Origin: Hymenobacter nitidus
GTDB taxonomy: Bacteria; Bacteroidota; Bacteroidia; Cytophagales; Hymenobacteraceae
Reading direction: 5' to 3'
Assembly (NCBI RefSeq): GCF_020447315.1
Contig: NZ_JAJADQ010000001.1
Coordinates: 124,001 to 188,000 of the forward strand
Length of the DNA: 64,000 nt
Shown here: in pieces, positions 26,658 to 36,116 of the stretch
Numbering within the stretch: the stretch's first letter is position 1
How the letters are laid out: each line of letters starts with the position of its first letter
Program-made: the position numbers and the translations under genes
Notes under the pieces: model-generated
The model's database searches: none
What the model saw: the letters and a program-made list of their open reading frames with translations, nothing else
What the model was told of the DNA's origin: nothing

Positions 26658-26685
26658 AAAGAACGGCTCCGGCCGTTCTTTTTTT
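26658..26685 (+). terminator. Intrinsic terminator after ferritin pair B
   Basis: AAAGAACGGC/GCCGTTCTTT stem with a TCCG loop followed by more T. Confidence 0.92.
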
Positions 26686-26718
26686 GTATTAAGTCAGGGT
26701 TAAAAAGCAATGACCAGC

Positions 26719-26750
26719 TTGTACTATCAAAACTTATTCTTGTATCTTTC
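26719..26750 (+). promoter_or_regulatory. Candidate promoter TTG-N21-TATCTTTC
   Basis: TTG at 26719-26721 and TATCTTTC at 26743-26750 (one mismatch to TAnnTTTG) with a 21-base spacer. It leaves a leader of about 105 bases before the small gene at 26865, which contains the tandem AACCTACCC. Confidence 0.5.
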
Positions 26751-26864
26751 AATAAAGTTACCCCGTAACATGCTCCCAGCCGCAGCTTTTTCAGCGGCTC
26801 TCGTATACAGTGCCTGCCCCCCTCCCAACCAACCTACCCAACCTACCCAAAACACTCTTGACCG

Positions 26865-27053
26865 ATGCTAGAATACGTTAAAACCATTCTGCTAAAAGTC
26901 AGCTTCGACAAAATTCTTTTTGAGAAAGAGCTGCGCAAAGGTTTCCGCATGCTCGTCCCGACGGAGTTAGCCGAGTTGAAAGCCTGGTGCTATCAACAAT
27001 TCGCTAAAATCTACCGAGGCATTCTAAACCGCGTTTTTGCCTCAGCCGTCTAG
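26865..27053 (+). CDS. Small conserved-looking protein, 62 residues
   Basis: A basic, helical 62-residue protein (MLEYVKTILLKVSFDKILFE, then RKGFRMLVPTELAEL and a C-terminal helix with KIYRGILNRVF). It has a plausible promoter and is not contained in another gene. From memory similar short proteins occur in related Cytophagales genomes, but I cannot verify this here. No function can be given. It has no membrane segment or signal. Confidence 0.7.
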   Translation: MLEYVKTILLKVSFDKILFEKELRKGFRMLVPTELAELKAWCYQQFAKIYRGILNRVFASAV

Positions 27054-27060
27054 CAGCTTT

Positions 27061-28020
27061 CTATTCCTGCTTATCATCTACAGCATCCGGCTCGTTTGTC
27101 ACGAACCGGATGTTTCGTTTTAGACCCTCGTAACCCGTGCGCTTTACCGCCGACTGCCGGAACAGTTCCGAAAACAGCTCGTGGGTTATTTCCTGCCAGT
27201 CGTTGGCCTTCAGGTGGGGCAGCTGGGCATGGGGTATAAACTGGGGCTCACTGTGGGGCTTGGCAAACCGGTTCCAGGGGCACACGTCCTGGCAGATGTC
27301 GCAGCCAAACATCCAGTTGCCAAACTTGCCACCCACTTCCCGCGGAATCTGGTCTTTCAGCTCGATAGTGAAGTAGCTGATGCACTTGCTGCCATCTACC
27401 ACGTAGGGGTTGGTAATGGCGTCGGTCGGGCAGGCATCCATGCACTTGGTGCAGGTGCCGCAGTAGTCTTTGATGGGGCCGTCGTAGTCCAGCTCCAGGT
27501 CTACGATAAGCTCGGCAATGAAGTAGAAGCTGCCCACGCCGGGCGTTATCAGGTTAGAGTTTTTGCCCACCCAGCCCAGGCCGCTTTTCTTAGCCCACAC
27601 CTTATCCATCACCGGGGCCGAGTCCACGAACACCCGGCCGCCTACCTCCCCTATTTCTGCCTGCATATCGGCCAGCAGCGTCTTGAGCTTGTCCTTGATG
27701 ACAAAGTGGTAGTCGCGGCCGTAGGCATACTTGCTGATCTTGAGCGTGTCGTCGGGCTGCTGATCCTGCGGAGCCGGGTAATAGTTTAGCAGCAGAGAAA
27801 TAACCGATTTGGCTCCATCTACGAGCAGACGCGGGTCGAGGCGCTTGTCGAAGTGGTTGGCCATGTAGCTCATCTGCCCGTTCATGTTCCGGTTCAGCCA
27901 GTTTTCCAGCCGGGGCGCTTCCTCTTCCAGAAACTCCGCCTTGGAGATGCCGCAGTACATAAAGCCCAGCTCCGCCGCGCGGCGTTTGATGAAAGCAGTG
28001 TAGTGGGCAGTGGGGAGCAT
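27061..28020 (-). CDS. queG: Epoxyqueuosine reductase
   Basis: Last step of queuosine synthesis in tRNA: reduces epoxyqueuosine using cobalamin and two [4Fe-4S] clusters. 319 residues with the QueG N-terminal region ([20 protein letters not shown]), [12 protein letters not shown] and the two ferredoxin-like motifs [12 protein letters not shown] and [11 protein letters not shown]. No other que gene is nearby. Its 3' end contains a hairpin (about 27081-27113) that might also end the convergent small gene. Confidence 0.95.
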   Translation of the reverse strand: MLPTAHYTAFIKRRAAELGFMYCGISKAEFLEEEAPRLENWLNRNMNGQMSYMANHFDKRLDPRLLVDGAKSVISLLLNYYPAPQDQQPDDTLKISKYAYGRDYHFVIKDKLKTLLADMQAEIGEVGGRVFVDSAPVMDKVWAKKSGLGWVGKNSNLITPGVGSFYFIAELIVDLELDYDGPIKDYCGTCTKCMDACPTDAITNPYVVDGSKCISYFTIELKDQIPREVGGKFGNWMFGCDICQDVCPWNRFAKPHSEPQFIPHAQLPHLKANDWQEITHELFSELFRQSAVKRTGYEGLKRNIRFVTNEPDAVDDKQE

Positions 28021-28062
28021 ATTTTCGGGAATGGCTGACTACAAAAATACGGCATTCCTTTT

Positions 28063-28238
28063 CGTCTGTCATCCTGAGTGCAGCGAAGCGCAATGAACGC
28101 CCTTCCTCCTCTACCCCACTACCGGTTCTACCAACGCGAAAAGCCCCTTCCTGCGTTAACAGAAAAGGGCTTTTTCACATTTAATCGAGCCTGACACTCA
28201 GGGGAGGAAAGTCCTTTGAAAGCTCAAGATGACAGACG
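28063..28238. repeat. Inverted REP-like pair enclosing a terminator
   Basis: Arms at 28063-28078 (CGTCTGTCATCCTGAG) and 28223-28238 are inverted copies with one mismatch; the right arm extends leftwards with GTCCTTTGAAAG. Between them lies a hairpin terminator. Elements reading GTCATCCTGAG are typical dispersed repeats of Hymenobacter-like genomes as far as I recall. Confidence 0.65.
28139..28175. terminator. Terminator inside REP-like cassette
   Basis: AAAAGCCC/GGGCTTTT stem with a long loop, A run on one side and T run on the other. The flank GGGCTTTTTCACATT resembles that of the hairpin at 36180-36214. Confidence 0.65.
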
Positions 28239-28252
28239 ACAACAATGGCGTC

Positions 28253-29311
28253 CTATTCCTCTGAAGGAGCCCCGAACAAATCCCCGGGCGAGTTGCCGCG
28301 CAGGTGCTGGGGCATGAGCTTGCCCAGGTGCTTGTAGGCGGCCTCGGTGGCTTCACGGCCCCGCGAGGTGCGCTTGATATACCCTTCCTGAATCAGGAAG
28401 GGCTCGTACACTTCCTCAATGGTTTCGGCTTCCTCGCCGCAGGCCGTGGCAATGGTGCTGATGCCCACGGGCCCACCCTTGAACTTGTCGATGATGGTGT
28501 TCAGGATGCGCTTGTCCATATCGTCGAGGCCGCGGGCGTCCACGTCGAGGGCGTTGAGGGCAAACTGGGCAATGTCCACCGTGATGGTGCCAGTACCTTT
28601 AATCTGGGCAAAGTCGCGGGTGCGGCGCAGCAGGTTGTTGGCAATGCGTGGGGTACCGCGCGAGCGGCGGGCAATTTCAAAGGCGGCATCCTCGTGAATC
28701 GGCGTGGCCAAGATTTCGGCCGAGCGCATTACGATGTCGGTGAGCAGCTTGGCATCGTAGTATTCCAGCCGGGAGCTAATGCCGAAGCGGGCCCGCAGCG
28801 GCGAGGTCAGCATGCCGGAGCGCGTGGTAGCCCCGATGAGCGTGAAGGGCGACAGCGAAATCTGCACCGACCGCGCATTCGGGCCCGAGTCGAGCAGAAT
28901 GTCGATGCGGTAGTCCTCCATGGCCGAGTACAGGTACTCTTCCACCACGGGGTTGAGTCGGTGAATCTCATCAATGAACAGCACGTCGTGCGGGTCCAGA
29001 TTGGTGAGCAGGCCGGCCAGGTCCGAAGGCTTATCGAGCACGGGGCCCGAGGTCATCTTGATGCCGGCGCCCAACTCGTTGGCAATGATGTGCGACAACG
29101 TGGTTTTGCCCAGGCCGGGAGGCCCGTGCAGCAGCACATGGTCGAGGGCCTCGCCGCGCTGCTTGGCGGCCCCCACGAAGATCTGCAGGTTGTCGACTAC
29201 TTTGGCTTGGCCGGTAAAGTCGGCGAAGCTGAGCGGGCGCAGCGCCTTATCAATCTCTTTTTCGCCGGAGTCCATGTGGTCAGTGCCACCGGTCATGAAT
29301 GGTTCGCGCAT
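28253..29311 (-). CDS. ruvB: Holliday junction branch migration ATPase RuvB
   Basis: 352-residue AAA+ motor that, with RuvA, drives branch migration of Holliday junctions. Walker A GPPGLGKT is at residues 63-70; Walker B DEIH, sensor GATTRSG and [13 protein letters not shown] are present, and the C-terminal winged-helix domain is complete ([17 protein letters not shown]). ruvA and ruvC are not adjacent. TACCTTTA on the minus strand at 29342-29349 is a near-consensus -7 box 31 bases upstream. Confidence 0.97.
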   Translation of the reverse strand: MREPFMTGGTDHMDSGEKEIDKALRPLSFADFTGQAKVVDNLQIFVGAAKQRGEALDHVLLHGPPGLGKTTLSHIIANELGAGIKMTSGPVLDKPSDLAGLLTNLDPHDVLFIDEIHRLNPVVEEYLYSAMEDYRIDILLDSGPNARSVQISLSPFTLIGATTRSGMLTSPLRARFGISSRLEYYDAKLLTDIVMRSAEILATPIHEDAAFEIARRSRGTPRIANNLLRRTRDFAQIKGTGTITVDIAQFALNALDVDARGLDDMDKRILNTIIDKFKGGPVGISTIATACGEEAETIEEVYEPFLIQEGYIKRTSRGREATEAAYKHLGKLMPQHLRGNSPGDLFGAPSEE

Positions 29312-29504
29312 AGCGGGGCTATATTCAGGTATTGCGTTGAATAAAGGTAACGCTTTCGGAGGCGAAAATGCTCCCGATTTTTAGTAAAAAGCCGCATTAT
29401 TTCTCTTCCTTCTACTATTTAAATTAGCAATCAGCCTATTTCGCCGGGGTAGTGGCCTGTAAGCAAGGCTTTCTTCTCTTCTTTGTGGCCTGATTAGCCC
29501 ACCG

Positions 29505-30500
29505 ATGACTTTCTCTCTTTCCGATACCTGGCTTGCCCAGCTGCCCGCCGACATCTACGACCAGCTGGCCCACAGCCTTTCTCTGCATGGTATGGTCTGC
29601 GCCGAGCTGTTCAGCCGCCCCGATTCGGCGCTGGTGCAGCAGCTGGCCCTGCTGACGCCCATTACGGCAGCCACCGTGGCTGAGCTCAACGCTATCCTGA
29701 GCCAGGAGCAGCTGCTGGAGATACTGCGCACCCAGCCCAACCAGGTATACGACCTGCTGCTGCTGGGCCGCCTGGGCCTCGACACGTCTCTGGCCGAGCC
29801 GGTACTGCGGTTTGTACGGCAGCAGATGTTTGTCTCCGAAGAGCAGATTCTGGCCATAAAAGCTTACTGCATAGACCTGAGCGAGGCTTTCCTGGCGTCG
29901 GTGGAGCAGCACCTGGCCGAAACCGACCGGGCTGTAGCTGGGCAGCTCGGGCAGCACCGCCTGCAGATTGAGGCCGCCTTTTTCACGCATAGCGCGATGG
30001 TAGCCGCCCCTGCCGAGCCGCTGCCCTCGGTGGCCACGGTGCGCTTCAACGACCCGCAGCTGCAAATGGTGCGCCTGGCCGTGCTACTCGTGCATAGCCT
30101 GCCCACCGATTCGGAACAACCCTTCCTACAGGCCGTGACGCAGTTGCCGGCACTGCAAACCGCTACGCTGGAAGCCATGTCGGAACGGCTGGGCACATTA
30201 CAGGCCGGGGAGCAGCTCACCCTGACGATGCCCGAGCTGGTGCAGCTCTACCAGGCCATGCAAGTCTGCGGGCTGGTGTTCGTGTCGGATGTGCTGGCCA
30301 CGCTGGGCCTGGAAGACTTCATGGCCGGGCCACCCGATGAACCCGCTGCCGAAGCCGGCACCCGGGCCCCGATGAGCAGCCGGCAGGCCGTGGGCGAAAT
30401 GGTAGGCGGCTTCACGGAATGGGTGCAGGCCAACTTCGCCGACGAGCCCGAAATCGAGCAGGCCCGCCAGGAAATAGCCGACCTCACGGACCTCATCTAA
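29505..30500 (+). CDS. Hypothetical helical protein, 331 residues
   Basis: No recognised family. The protein is soluble, acidic and almost entirely predicted helical, with many Leu, Ala, Gln and Glu residues, as in MFVSEEQILAIKAYCIDLSE and the ending IEQARQEIADLTDLI. It has no signal peptide or membrane segment. It stands alone: divergent from ruvB and convergent with a HIRAN-domain gene 15 bases away, with no terminator between them. Length and codon use fit a real gene. Confidence 0.7.
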   Translation: MTFSLSDTWLAQLPADIYDQLAHSLSLHGMVCAELFSRPDSALVQQLALLTPITAATVAELNAILSQEQLLEILRTQPNQVYDLLLLGRLGLDTSLAEPVLRFVRQQMFVSEEQILAIKAYCIDLSEAFLASVEQHLAETDRAVAGQLGQHRLQIEAAFFTHSAMVAAPAEPLPSVATVRFNDPQLQMVRLAVLLVHSLPTDSEQPFLQAVTQLPALQTATLEAMSERLGTLQAGEQLTLTMPELVQLYQAMQVCGLVFVSDVLATLGLEDFMAGPPDEPAAEAGTRAPMSSRQAVGEMVGGFTEWVQANFADEPEIEQARQEIADLTDLI

Positions 30501-30515
30501 GCCAGCATTGCGGGC

Positions 30516-30872
30516 CTACAGCCGGGTGGTGGCGGGCAGCAGCACCTCTATTTCGAGGTAGAGCCAGTCGTCTTCCCAGGCTTTGTGCACCAGGCGGGCC
30601 GAGAGAGCATAGCCGGCATCGAGCAGGCGGGCTACGGTTTCATTGCGCACTTCGGGCAGGTAGCCCAGCCACACGGCTCCTTCGGCCGCGGTAGTCAGCA
30701 CTTTCACGGCCCAGTCGTCGTACTTGCTGTCGGCCTCGCGGGTGAGCTGCAGCGCCTGGCCCACGTAGAGCTGGGGCTCGTGCTGTTTCAGGTTTTCGCG
30801 GTGAGTGGTGCCAGCCACCAGGCATTCCAGCAAAATCAGGTCCTCGGGGGAAGAAACGGGAGCAGTCGTCAT
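30516..30872 (-). CDS. Stand-alone HIRAN domain protein
   Basis: 118 residues consisting mostly of one HIRAN domain: VAGTTHREN, ALQLTREADSKYDDWAVKV, LGYLPEVRNETVARLLDAGY and EDDWLYLEIEVLLP. HIRAN domains bind DNA 3' ends in remodelling helicases such as HLTF; small stand-alone bacterial forms are known but their function is unclear. Monocistronic. Confidence 0.82.
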   Translation of the reverse strand: MTTAPVSSPEDLILLECLVAGTTHRENLKQHEPQLYVGQALQLTREADSKYDDWAVKVLTTAAEGAVWLGYLPEVRNETVARLLDAGYALSARLVHKAWEDDWLYLEIEVLLPATTRL

Positions 30873-31067
30873 GGGGCCAATTTACGGGACTGTGGGCAGG
30901 TTTCTACTTTTTCGCCTCATCCCCGAGTGGTATGCACCGTAAAAAGCCGATGCTCCCCCGGATTTTGAGCTGCCTGTCAGCACCCCGGAGCAGGAATAGC
31001 GGTTCGCAAAACGGGCCCTCAGCGCCGCCGGAGCATTATTTACCCCTTAAGTACTTCACGTAGCAGA

Positions 31068-31529
31068 ATGTATAGCAAAACCGAAGCGGCCCAGCTGCGC
31101 CAGGCTTTCTGGACCACGTTTGGCCAGTACATGGCCCCCGTGCCCTCGGCCGAAGGCGTGCCCACCAACTGGATTAACTACAAAACCGGCCTGAAGCACG
31201 TCTATTTCCGGCTGCGGGCCGATGTGCGCCATGCCACCATCAGCATCGATATTACTCACCCCGACGAGGGCATCCGGGAGCTGTTTTTTCAGCAGTTCCG
31301 CGAGCTGCAAGTCATGCTGGAAGAAAGTCTGGGCGAGGCCTGGACCTGGGAGCCGCAGTTTGTGGACGAAAACGGGCAGACGCTGAGCCGCATCTACCGG
31401 GAGCTCCGGCCCGCCAATATGTTCGACCGGGAAGACTGGCCCAAGCTGATTTCGTTCTTTAAGCCCCGTCTGATGGCCCTGGACGAGTTCTGGAGCGGGG
31501 CCCAGTATGCCTTCGACGACTTGCGCTGA
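31068..31529 (+). CDS. DUF4268 family protein
   Basis: 153-residue soluble protein. It matches DUF4268: FWTTFGQYMAPVPSAEG, NWINYKTGLKHVYFRLRAD and a C-terminus RPANMFDREDWPKLISFF. The family's function is unknown, though related domains occur near restriction-type nucleases. No nuclease or methylase gene is adjacent here. Confidence 0.85.
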   Translation: MYSKTEAAQLRQAFWTTFGQYMAPVPSAEGVPTNWINYKTGLKHVYFRLRADVRHATISIDITHPDEGIRELFFQQFRELQVMLEESLGEAWTWEPQFVDENGQTLSRIYRELRPANMFDREDWPKLISFFKPRLMALDEFWSGAQYAFDDLR

Positions 31530-31700
31530 GTCTGGAAGCAGGCGTTTAAACTGGTAGTCATGTCGATGGAGCAGCCCGTTCTGCATACTGAAGCAGCGGG
31601 GCGGCCTCGTTAAATGTTGTACCGAAATGGGCATCTTAGATTCAGAAGCCAGCTGGTTGGGCCAGATCTAACCTTTTCACCAATACTCTATCGTGTCTCT

Positions 31701-32060
31701 ATGAAAAAGCTTTTGCCAATTCCCGTCCTGTTAGTCCTGGCCGCAGTCAGCTGGGCCTTTTATCCCAAAGCCGCACCCACGCCCGAGTATATGGAGCTGT
31801 CGATGCACAGTAGTGCGGGCAAACCCATTCTGGTTATGATTTCGCCGACCGGAGAAGTTACCGAGGAGAAGCTGGTCACCAAGACCAAGGGCGCCTATAA
31901 GTATCAGGCGCAGTTGCTGGTAAAGCTCAACGAGCTGCGCGCCCAGGGCTGGACGGTGGTGCAGATGCAAACAACCGAAACCAGCACCCCTGACCTGCAA
32001 CACCCACTGCTGGGCCCGGACGTGGTGCGTACGGCTACTTATTTGTTGGAACGGCGCTGA
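31701..32060 (+). CDS. Hypothetical exported protein
   Basis: 119 residues from the ATG at 31701 (MKKLLPIPVLLVLAAVSWAF), a clear signal peptide; the earlier in-frame start would place a non-signal leader before it. The mature part has a GEVTEEKLVTKTKGAYKYQ core and a QGWTVVQMQTTE segment suggesting a small alpha/beta domain. No family recognised. Convergent with the next gene. Confidence 0.65.
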   Translation: MKKLLPIPVLLVLAAVSWAFYPKAAPTPEYMELSMHSSAGKPILVMISPTGEVTEEKLVTKTKGAYKYQAQLLVKLNELRAQGWTVVQMQTTETSTPDLQHPLLGPDVVRTATYLLERR

Positions 32061-32062
32061 GT

Positions 32063-32086
32063 TGGGTAAGGCGCTTAGCTTACCCA
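32063..32086. terminator. Hairpin between convergent genes
   Basis: TGGGTAAG/CTTACCCA eight-base stem spanning the stop region of the minus-strand gene. No T run, so terminator function is weakly supported. Confidence 0.35.
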
Positions 32087-32806
32087 GCGCTGCATCTGCT
32101 GCATGATTCGCCACCGGTTATTCTGCCGACGCAAGACATAGCTGGTGCCCGCTCCACACAAGCCTCCGCAGTCGTAACTGATGTCGACGATGACTGTTTG
32201 CCGGTCGCGGGGGAAGAGGGGCACACTTATCCAGAAGAAATCAGCGGTATGGTACCGTTCTTCCAAGATTCGCGCCGCTTCCAGTCGGCGGCGGCGACCC
32301 AAGCGTCGGTCAAGCGCCCACAAAGTATCGAGGGGCACTACCTCGTAGCCAGGCAGCAACCCCGGCGTAAGGCGCACCTCAGCGGCACCGCGCAGCTGCT
32401 GGCGCATAAACACCGTATCGGCGGGCGTTAGCGCGTGCTGAGCCACCAAGTGCACTAGGAGATGCCCCGATAAATTGGGGCTATTGCAAGTAGGGCACCG
32501 GGCCGAATGCTGGTCGGGAGCCTGTTCGAACAGAGTGGTGCCCAGATAGAACGTAGTCAATGAGTCGGGGCCATAAGGCCTAGCGGTGCGCTGGGCCAGC
32601 AGCTCGCGCACAAACTGGTGAACAAGCGTATCGTAGGCCAGGGGGCGGCGGGCGGCCCAGGTCAATACCCGACTAGCGGGCCAGGCGGGATGGACCGGCC
32701 GGTCTTGACTCCACCAGCCTTCCACCGGCCTTGACAGGGGTGTTGAGCAGGCCGCTATTATCGGTAGTAGACCAAGCAGGCAAAATTGCCAGAGATGAAT
32801 CCGCAT
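32075..32806 (-). CDS. Hypothetical lipoprotein
   Basis: 243 residues with signal peptide and lipobox IIAAC (Cys20). A pair of cysteines in RCPTCNSPNLSGH and another in YDCGGLCGAG may bind metal or form disulfides. The C-terminus (GTSYVLRRQNNRWRIMQQM) resembles the end of NTF2-like or nuclear-transport-like periplasmic domains, but this is only an impression. No family assigned. Confidence 0.65.
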   Translation of the reverse strand: MRIHLWQFCLLGLLPIIAACSTPLSRPVEGWWSQDRPVHPAWPASRVLTWAARRPLAYDTLVHQFVRELLAQRTARPYGPDSLTTFYLGTTLFEQAPDQHSARCPTCNSPNLSGHLLVHLVAQHALTPADTVFMRQQLRGAAEVRLTPGLLPGYEVVPLDTLWALDRRLGRRRRLEAARILEERYHTADFFWISVPLFPRDRQTVIVDISYDCGGLCGAGTSYVLRRQNNRWRIMQQMQRWVS

Positions 32807-32814
32807 AGGACAAT

Positions 32815-32849
32815 AAAAAAGGCCGTTCCAAATGCTGAAACGGCCTTTT
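32815..32849. terminator. Terminator downstream of acyl-CoA dehydrogenase gene
   Basis: AAAAGGCCGTT/AACGGCCTTTT-type stem with A run at 32815-32820, so a T run on the minus strand. Confidence 0.82.
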
Positions 32850-32866
32850 AAACTAGTCGAAATATT

Positions 32867-34099
32867 CTACTTGAACGCCTGAATGCCGGTAATATCGGCA
32901 CCGGTGATGAGCAGGTGAATGTCGTGGGTGCCTTCGTAGGTAATCACCGACTCCAGGTTCATCATGTGGCGCATGATGGGATACTCGCCCGTGATGCCCA
33001 TGCCGCCGTGAATCTGGCGAGCTTCGCGGGCTACGTGCAGGGCCATGTCCACGGAGTTGCGCTTGGCCATGCTGATCTGGGCGCTGGTGGCTTTGCCCTC
33101 GTTTTTGAGCATGCCCAGGCGCCACACCATCAGCTGGGCCTTGGTGATTTCGGTAATCATTTCGGCCAGCTTTTTCTGCTGCAGCTGAAAGCCGGCAATC
33201 GGCTTACCGAACTGCTCCCGCTCCAAAGAGTACTTCAAAGCCGACTCGTAGCAGTCGATGGCCACGCCGATGGCGCCCCAGGCAATGCCGTAGCGGGCCG
33301 AGTCGAGGCAGCCGAGGGGGCCGCGCAGTCCTTCCACGTTGGGCAGCAGGTTTTCCTTGGGCACCTTCACGTTGTCGAACACCAGTTCGCCGGTGCAGGA
33401 GGCGCGCAGGCTCCACTTATTGTGAATTTCAGGGGTGGTAAAGCCTTCCATGCCGCGCTCCACAATCAGGCCCTTGATGCGGCCCTGCTCGTTTTTGGCC
33501 CACACCACGGCCACCTGGCACTCGGGGGAGTTCGAAATCCAGAGCTTGGCGCCGTTCAGCAGGTAGTAGTCGCCTTTGTCCTCGATGCGCGTCACCATGC
33601 CGCCGGGGTTCGAGCCGTGGTCGGGCTCAGTAAGGCCGAAGCAGCCGAGCCACTCGCCCGAAGCCAGCTTGGGCAGGTACTTCTTGCGCTGCTCCTCCGA
33701 GCCGTAGGCGTAAATAGGGTACATCACCAACGAGCCCTGTACCGAGGCCGTGGAGCGCATGCCGGAGTCGCCGCGCTCAATTTCCTGCATAATCAGGCCG
33801 TAGCTGATGTAGTCGAGGCCGCCGCCGCCGTACTCGGTGGGGATGGTGGGGCCAAAAGCGCCCACGTCGCCGAACTTCTTGACGATTTCGGAGGGAAAAT
33901 GATTGTCTTGGGCCCACTTCTCGATGCTGGGGCTGATTTCCTTTTTGACAAAGTCGCGGATGCTCTGGCGGATGAGCTTGTGCTCCTCGGTGAGCAGGCC
34001 GTCGATGTCGTAATAGTCGGTGAAGCCGGCCGCGTTCAGGGAACCGCTCCGGTGTTCGGCTTTGGCTTTGGGCGAGAGGACGTCAGTTTGGGAAGACAT
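32867..34099 (-). CDS. Glutaryl-CoA dehydrogenase-like acyl-CoA dehydrogenase
   Basis: 410 residues from the ATG at 34099. Among FAD-dependent acyl-CoA dehydrogenases it most resembles glutaryl-CoA dehydrogenase: SLVMYPIYAYGSEEQRKKYL, GCFGLTEPDHGSNP, KWSLRASCTGELVFD, ARYGIAWGAIGVA and the catalytic Glu in TYEGTHDIH, ending ITGIQAF. That enzyme oxidises and decarboxylates glutaryl-CoA to crotonyl-CoA in lysine and tryptophan breakdown. A TATCTTTG -7 box 27 bases upstream fits this start and excludes the longer frame. Confidence 0.9.
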   Translation of the reverse strand: MSSQTDVLSPKAKAEHRSGSLNAAGFTDYYDIDGLLTEEHKLIRQSIRDFVKKEISPSIEKWAQDNHFPSEIVKKFGDVGAFGPTIPTEYGGGGLDYISYGLIMQEIERGDSGMRSTASVQGSLVMYPIYAYGSEEQRKKYLPKLASGEWLGCFGLTEPDHGSNPGGMVTRIEDKGDYYLLNGAKLWISNSPECQVAVVWAKNEQGRIKGLIVERGMEGFTTPEIHNKWSLRASCTGELVFDNVKVPKENLLPNVEGLRGPLGCLDSARYGIAWGAIGVAIDCYESALKYSLEREQFGKPIAGFQLQQKKLAEMITEITKAQLMVWRLGMLKNEGKATSAQISMAKRNSVDMALHVAREARQIHGGMGITGEYPIMRHMMNLESVITYEGTHDIHLLITGADITGIQAFK

Positions 34100-34126
34100 A
34101 GCTGGGGGTTGGGTGGGAATCAGCCT

Positions 34127-34134
34127 CAAAGATA
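34127..34134 (-). promoter_or_regulatory. Candidate -7 box of acyl-CoA dehydrogenase gene
   Basis: Minus strand TATCTTTG matches TAnnTTTG 27 bases before the ATG at 34099; -33 element not clear. Confidence 0.5.
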
Positions 34135-34332
34135 GAAGTTTCAGAATGCAGAACAGGCGGCCGGCGGGGTTGGTTCGGCGGGAATGTTGGCCGGAATCAG
34201 TTTCTGCCCCCAACGGCTTACCTTGCTGGCAGCCAAGCCACCCCGGCAGAATTTGCGGCTTTTCCCTTCCGAAAGGCGCATTCTGCCGTAGAGGGCCCAC
34301 TACCCTTCCGTTCTTTCCCACCCTTCTGCCCC

Positions 34333-36069
34333 ATGAGTCACGAAAAAAAGCTAAACGAGCTGGAAGCCACGGCCATCTGCGGCAACGACATTTCCTCGTC
34401 CTGCCTGTACGTGTCGGCCCTAGCCATATCCTACGCCGGGCAGTACGCCTGGATTGCCCTGCTCATCGTGGGCGCGGTGCTCTATCTGTTCCGCTCCATC
34501 TACGGCGAAGTGGTGGGCGCCCTGCCCCTGAACGGCGGGGCCTACAACGTGCTGCTGAACACGACCAGCAAACGCAACGCGGCCCTGGCCGCCTGCCTGA
34601 CGATTCTCTCCTACATGGCCACGGCCGTTATTTCGGCTTCCGAGGCCATGCACTATCTGCACACGCTCTGGCACGGGCTGCCCATCATCGGGGCTACGCT
34701 GGGGCTGCTGGGCCTGTTTTTGGTGCTCACTATTCTGGGCATTTCGGAGTCGGCGAAGGTGGCGGTGGGCATTTTCCTGGTGCACCTGGTGTCCCTCACG
34801 CTACTGGTGGGCAGTGCCATCTGGTTTCTGGCCACGAATGGGCTCGACAATCTGGACCTCAACTTCCGGCTGCCCGTGAAGGGCGGCAGCATCATCAACG
34901 CACTGTTCTTCGGCTTCAGCGCGGCCATGCTGGGCATTTCGGGCTTCGAAAGCTCGGCCAATTTTGTGGAGGAGCAGGCCCGGGGCGTGTTTGCCAAAAC
35001 TCTGCGCAACATGTGGCTTGTGGTCAGCTTCTTCAACCCCGTTATTGCCTTTCTGGCCATAGCCGTCCTGCCGATGGTGGAAGTGGGCCAGCACACCGAA
35101 ACCCTGCTTTCCCACCTGGGCACCACCACCGGCGGCCGGTGGCTGGGCACGCTCATCTCCGTCGATGCGGTGGCCGTGCTCAGCGGGGCCGTACTGACCT
35201 CCTTCGTGGGCGTGAGCGGGCTGATGAAGCGCATGACCCTGGACCGGATTCTGCCCCAGTTCTTCCTGCGGGAAAACAAGGCCGGCAGTAACTACCTCAT
35301 CCTGATTACCTTTTTCCTGCTCTGCGTGTCGGTGCTGTTCATTACCAACGGGGAACTGGGGCCGCTGTCGGGGGTGTACACCATTTCGTTTCTGGCGGTC
35401 ATGGCCTTCTTTGCTCTCGGCAATTTCCTGCTGAAGCGCAAGCGGCCTAAGCTGCCCCGGCCGGTGTACGCGGGCATTTTCACCGTTACGCTGGCGCTGT
35501 TCGGCATTCTGGTGGCCCTCTACGGCAACATCAAGATTCACCCCGACTACCTGATTGTGTTTCTGCAGTACTTCCTGCCCACCATGGCCCTGGTGTACAT
35601 CATGCTCAACCGCACCGCTATTCTGAACCTAGGGCTGGCCGCTATTGATTCTCTGACCAAGCACTCCCGGTTTTCGCGCCTGGGTCGGCTGTTTGTGCGC
35701 CGCCAGCTGCGGGAGCTGCACAAGCAGGAATTCGTGTTTTTCACCAAGGGCGACAACGTCTCGAACCTGAACAAAGTCATGGCCTACGTGGTCGAAAACG
35801 AGTTTACCACCCGCCTGAAAATCGTGACGCTACTCAAGGACGGGGAAAGCTACCCCCAGGAGCTGCTGACCGATATCCGGGTGTTGGACCGCGCCTACGA
35901 GCAGATTGAGGTGGATTTCGTGACCATGGAAGGCCATTTTGGCCCCAAGCTGATTGAGGAGCTGTCGGAGAAGTGGAATATTCCCAAGAACTTCATGTTC
36001 ATCGGCTCCCCCGGCAACCAGTTTCCCTACCACATTTCTGAGCTGGGCGGCGTACGGCTGATTATTTAA
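34333..36069 (+). CDS. APC superfamily permease with C-terminal cytosolic domain
   Basis: 578 residues: about 12 membrane helices over residues 20-440 (starting ELEATAICGNDISSSCLYVS, typical of amino acid/polyamine/organocation permeases) followed by a soluble region of about 130 residues (KQEFVFFTKGDNVSNLNKVM to the end). It probably imports an amino acid or related organic cation; the substrate is not evident. The soluble tail may be regulatory. It diverges from the glutaryl-CoA dehydrogenase-like gene. Confidence 0.88.
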   Translation: MSHEKKLNELEATAICGNDISSSCLYVSALAISYAGQYAWIALLIVGAVLYLFRSIYGEVVGALPLNGGAYNVLLNTTSKRNAALAACLTILSYMATAVISASEAMHYLHTLWHGLPIIGATLGLLGLFLVLTILGISESAKVAVGIFLVHLVSLTLLVGSAIWFLATNGLDNLDLNFRLPVKGGSIINALFFGFSAAMLGISGFESSANFVEEQARGVFAKTLRNMWLVVSFFNPVIAFLAIAVLPMVEVGQHTETLLSHLGTTTGGRWLGTLISVDAVAVLSGAVLTSFVGVSGLMKRMTLDRILPQFFLRENKAGSNYLILITFFLLCVSVLFITNGELGPLSGVYTISFLAVMAFFALGNFLLKRKRPKLPRPVYAGIFTVTLALFGILVALYGNIKIHPDYLIVFLQYFLPTMALVYIMLNRTAILNLGLAAIDSLTKHSRFSRLGRLFVRRQLRELHKQEFVFFTKGDNVSNLNKVMAYVVENEFTTRLKIVTLLKDGESYPQELLTDIRVLDRAYEQIEVDFVTMEGHFGPKLIEELSEKWNIPKNFMFIGSPGNQFPYHISELGGVRLII

Positions 36070-36116
36070 TGGGTTGGAATGCGGGGAATGTGCTAATGTG
36101 GTGAAGTTGTGAACTT

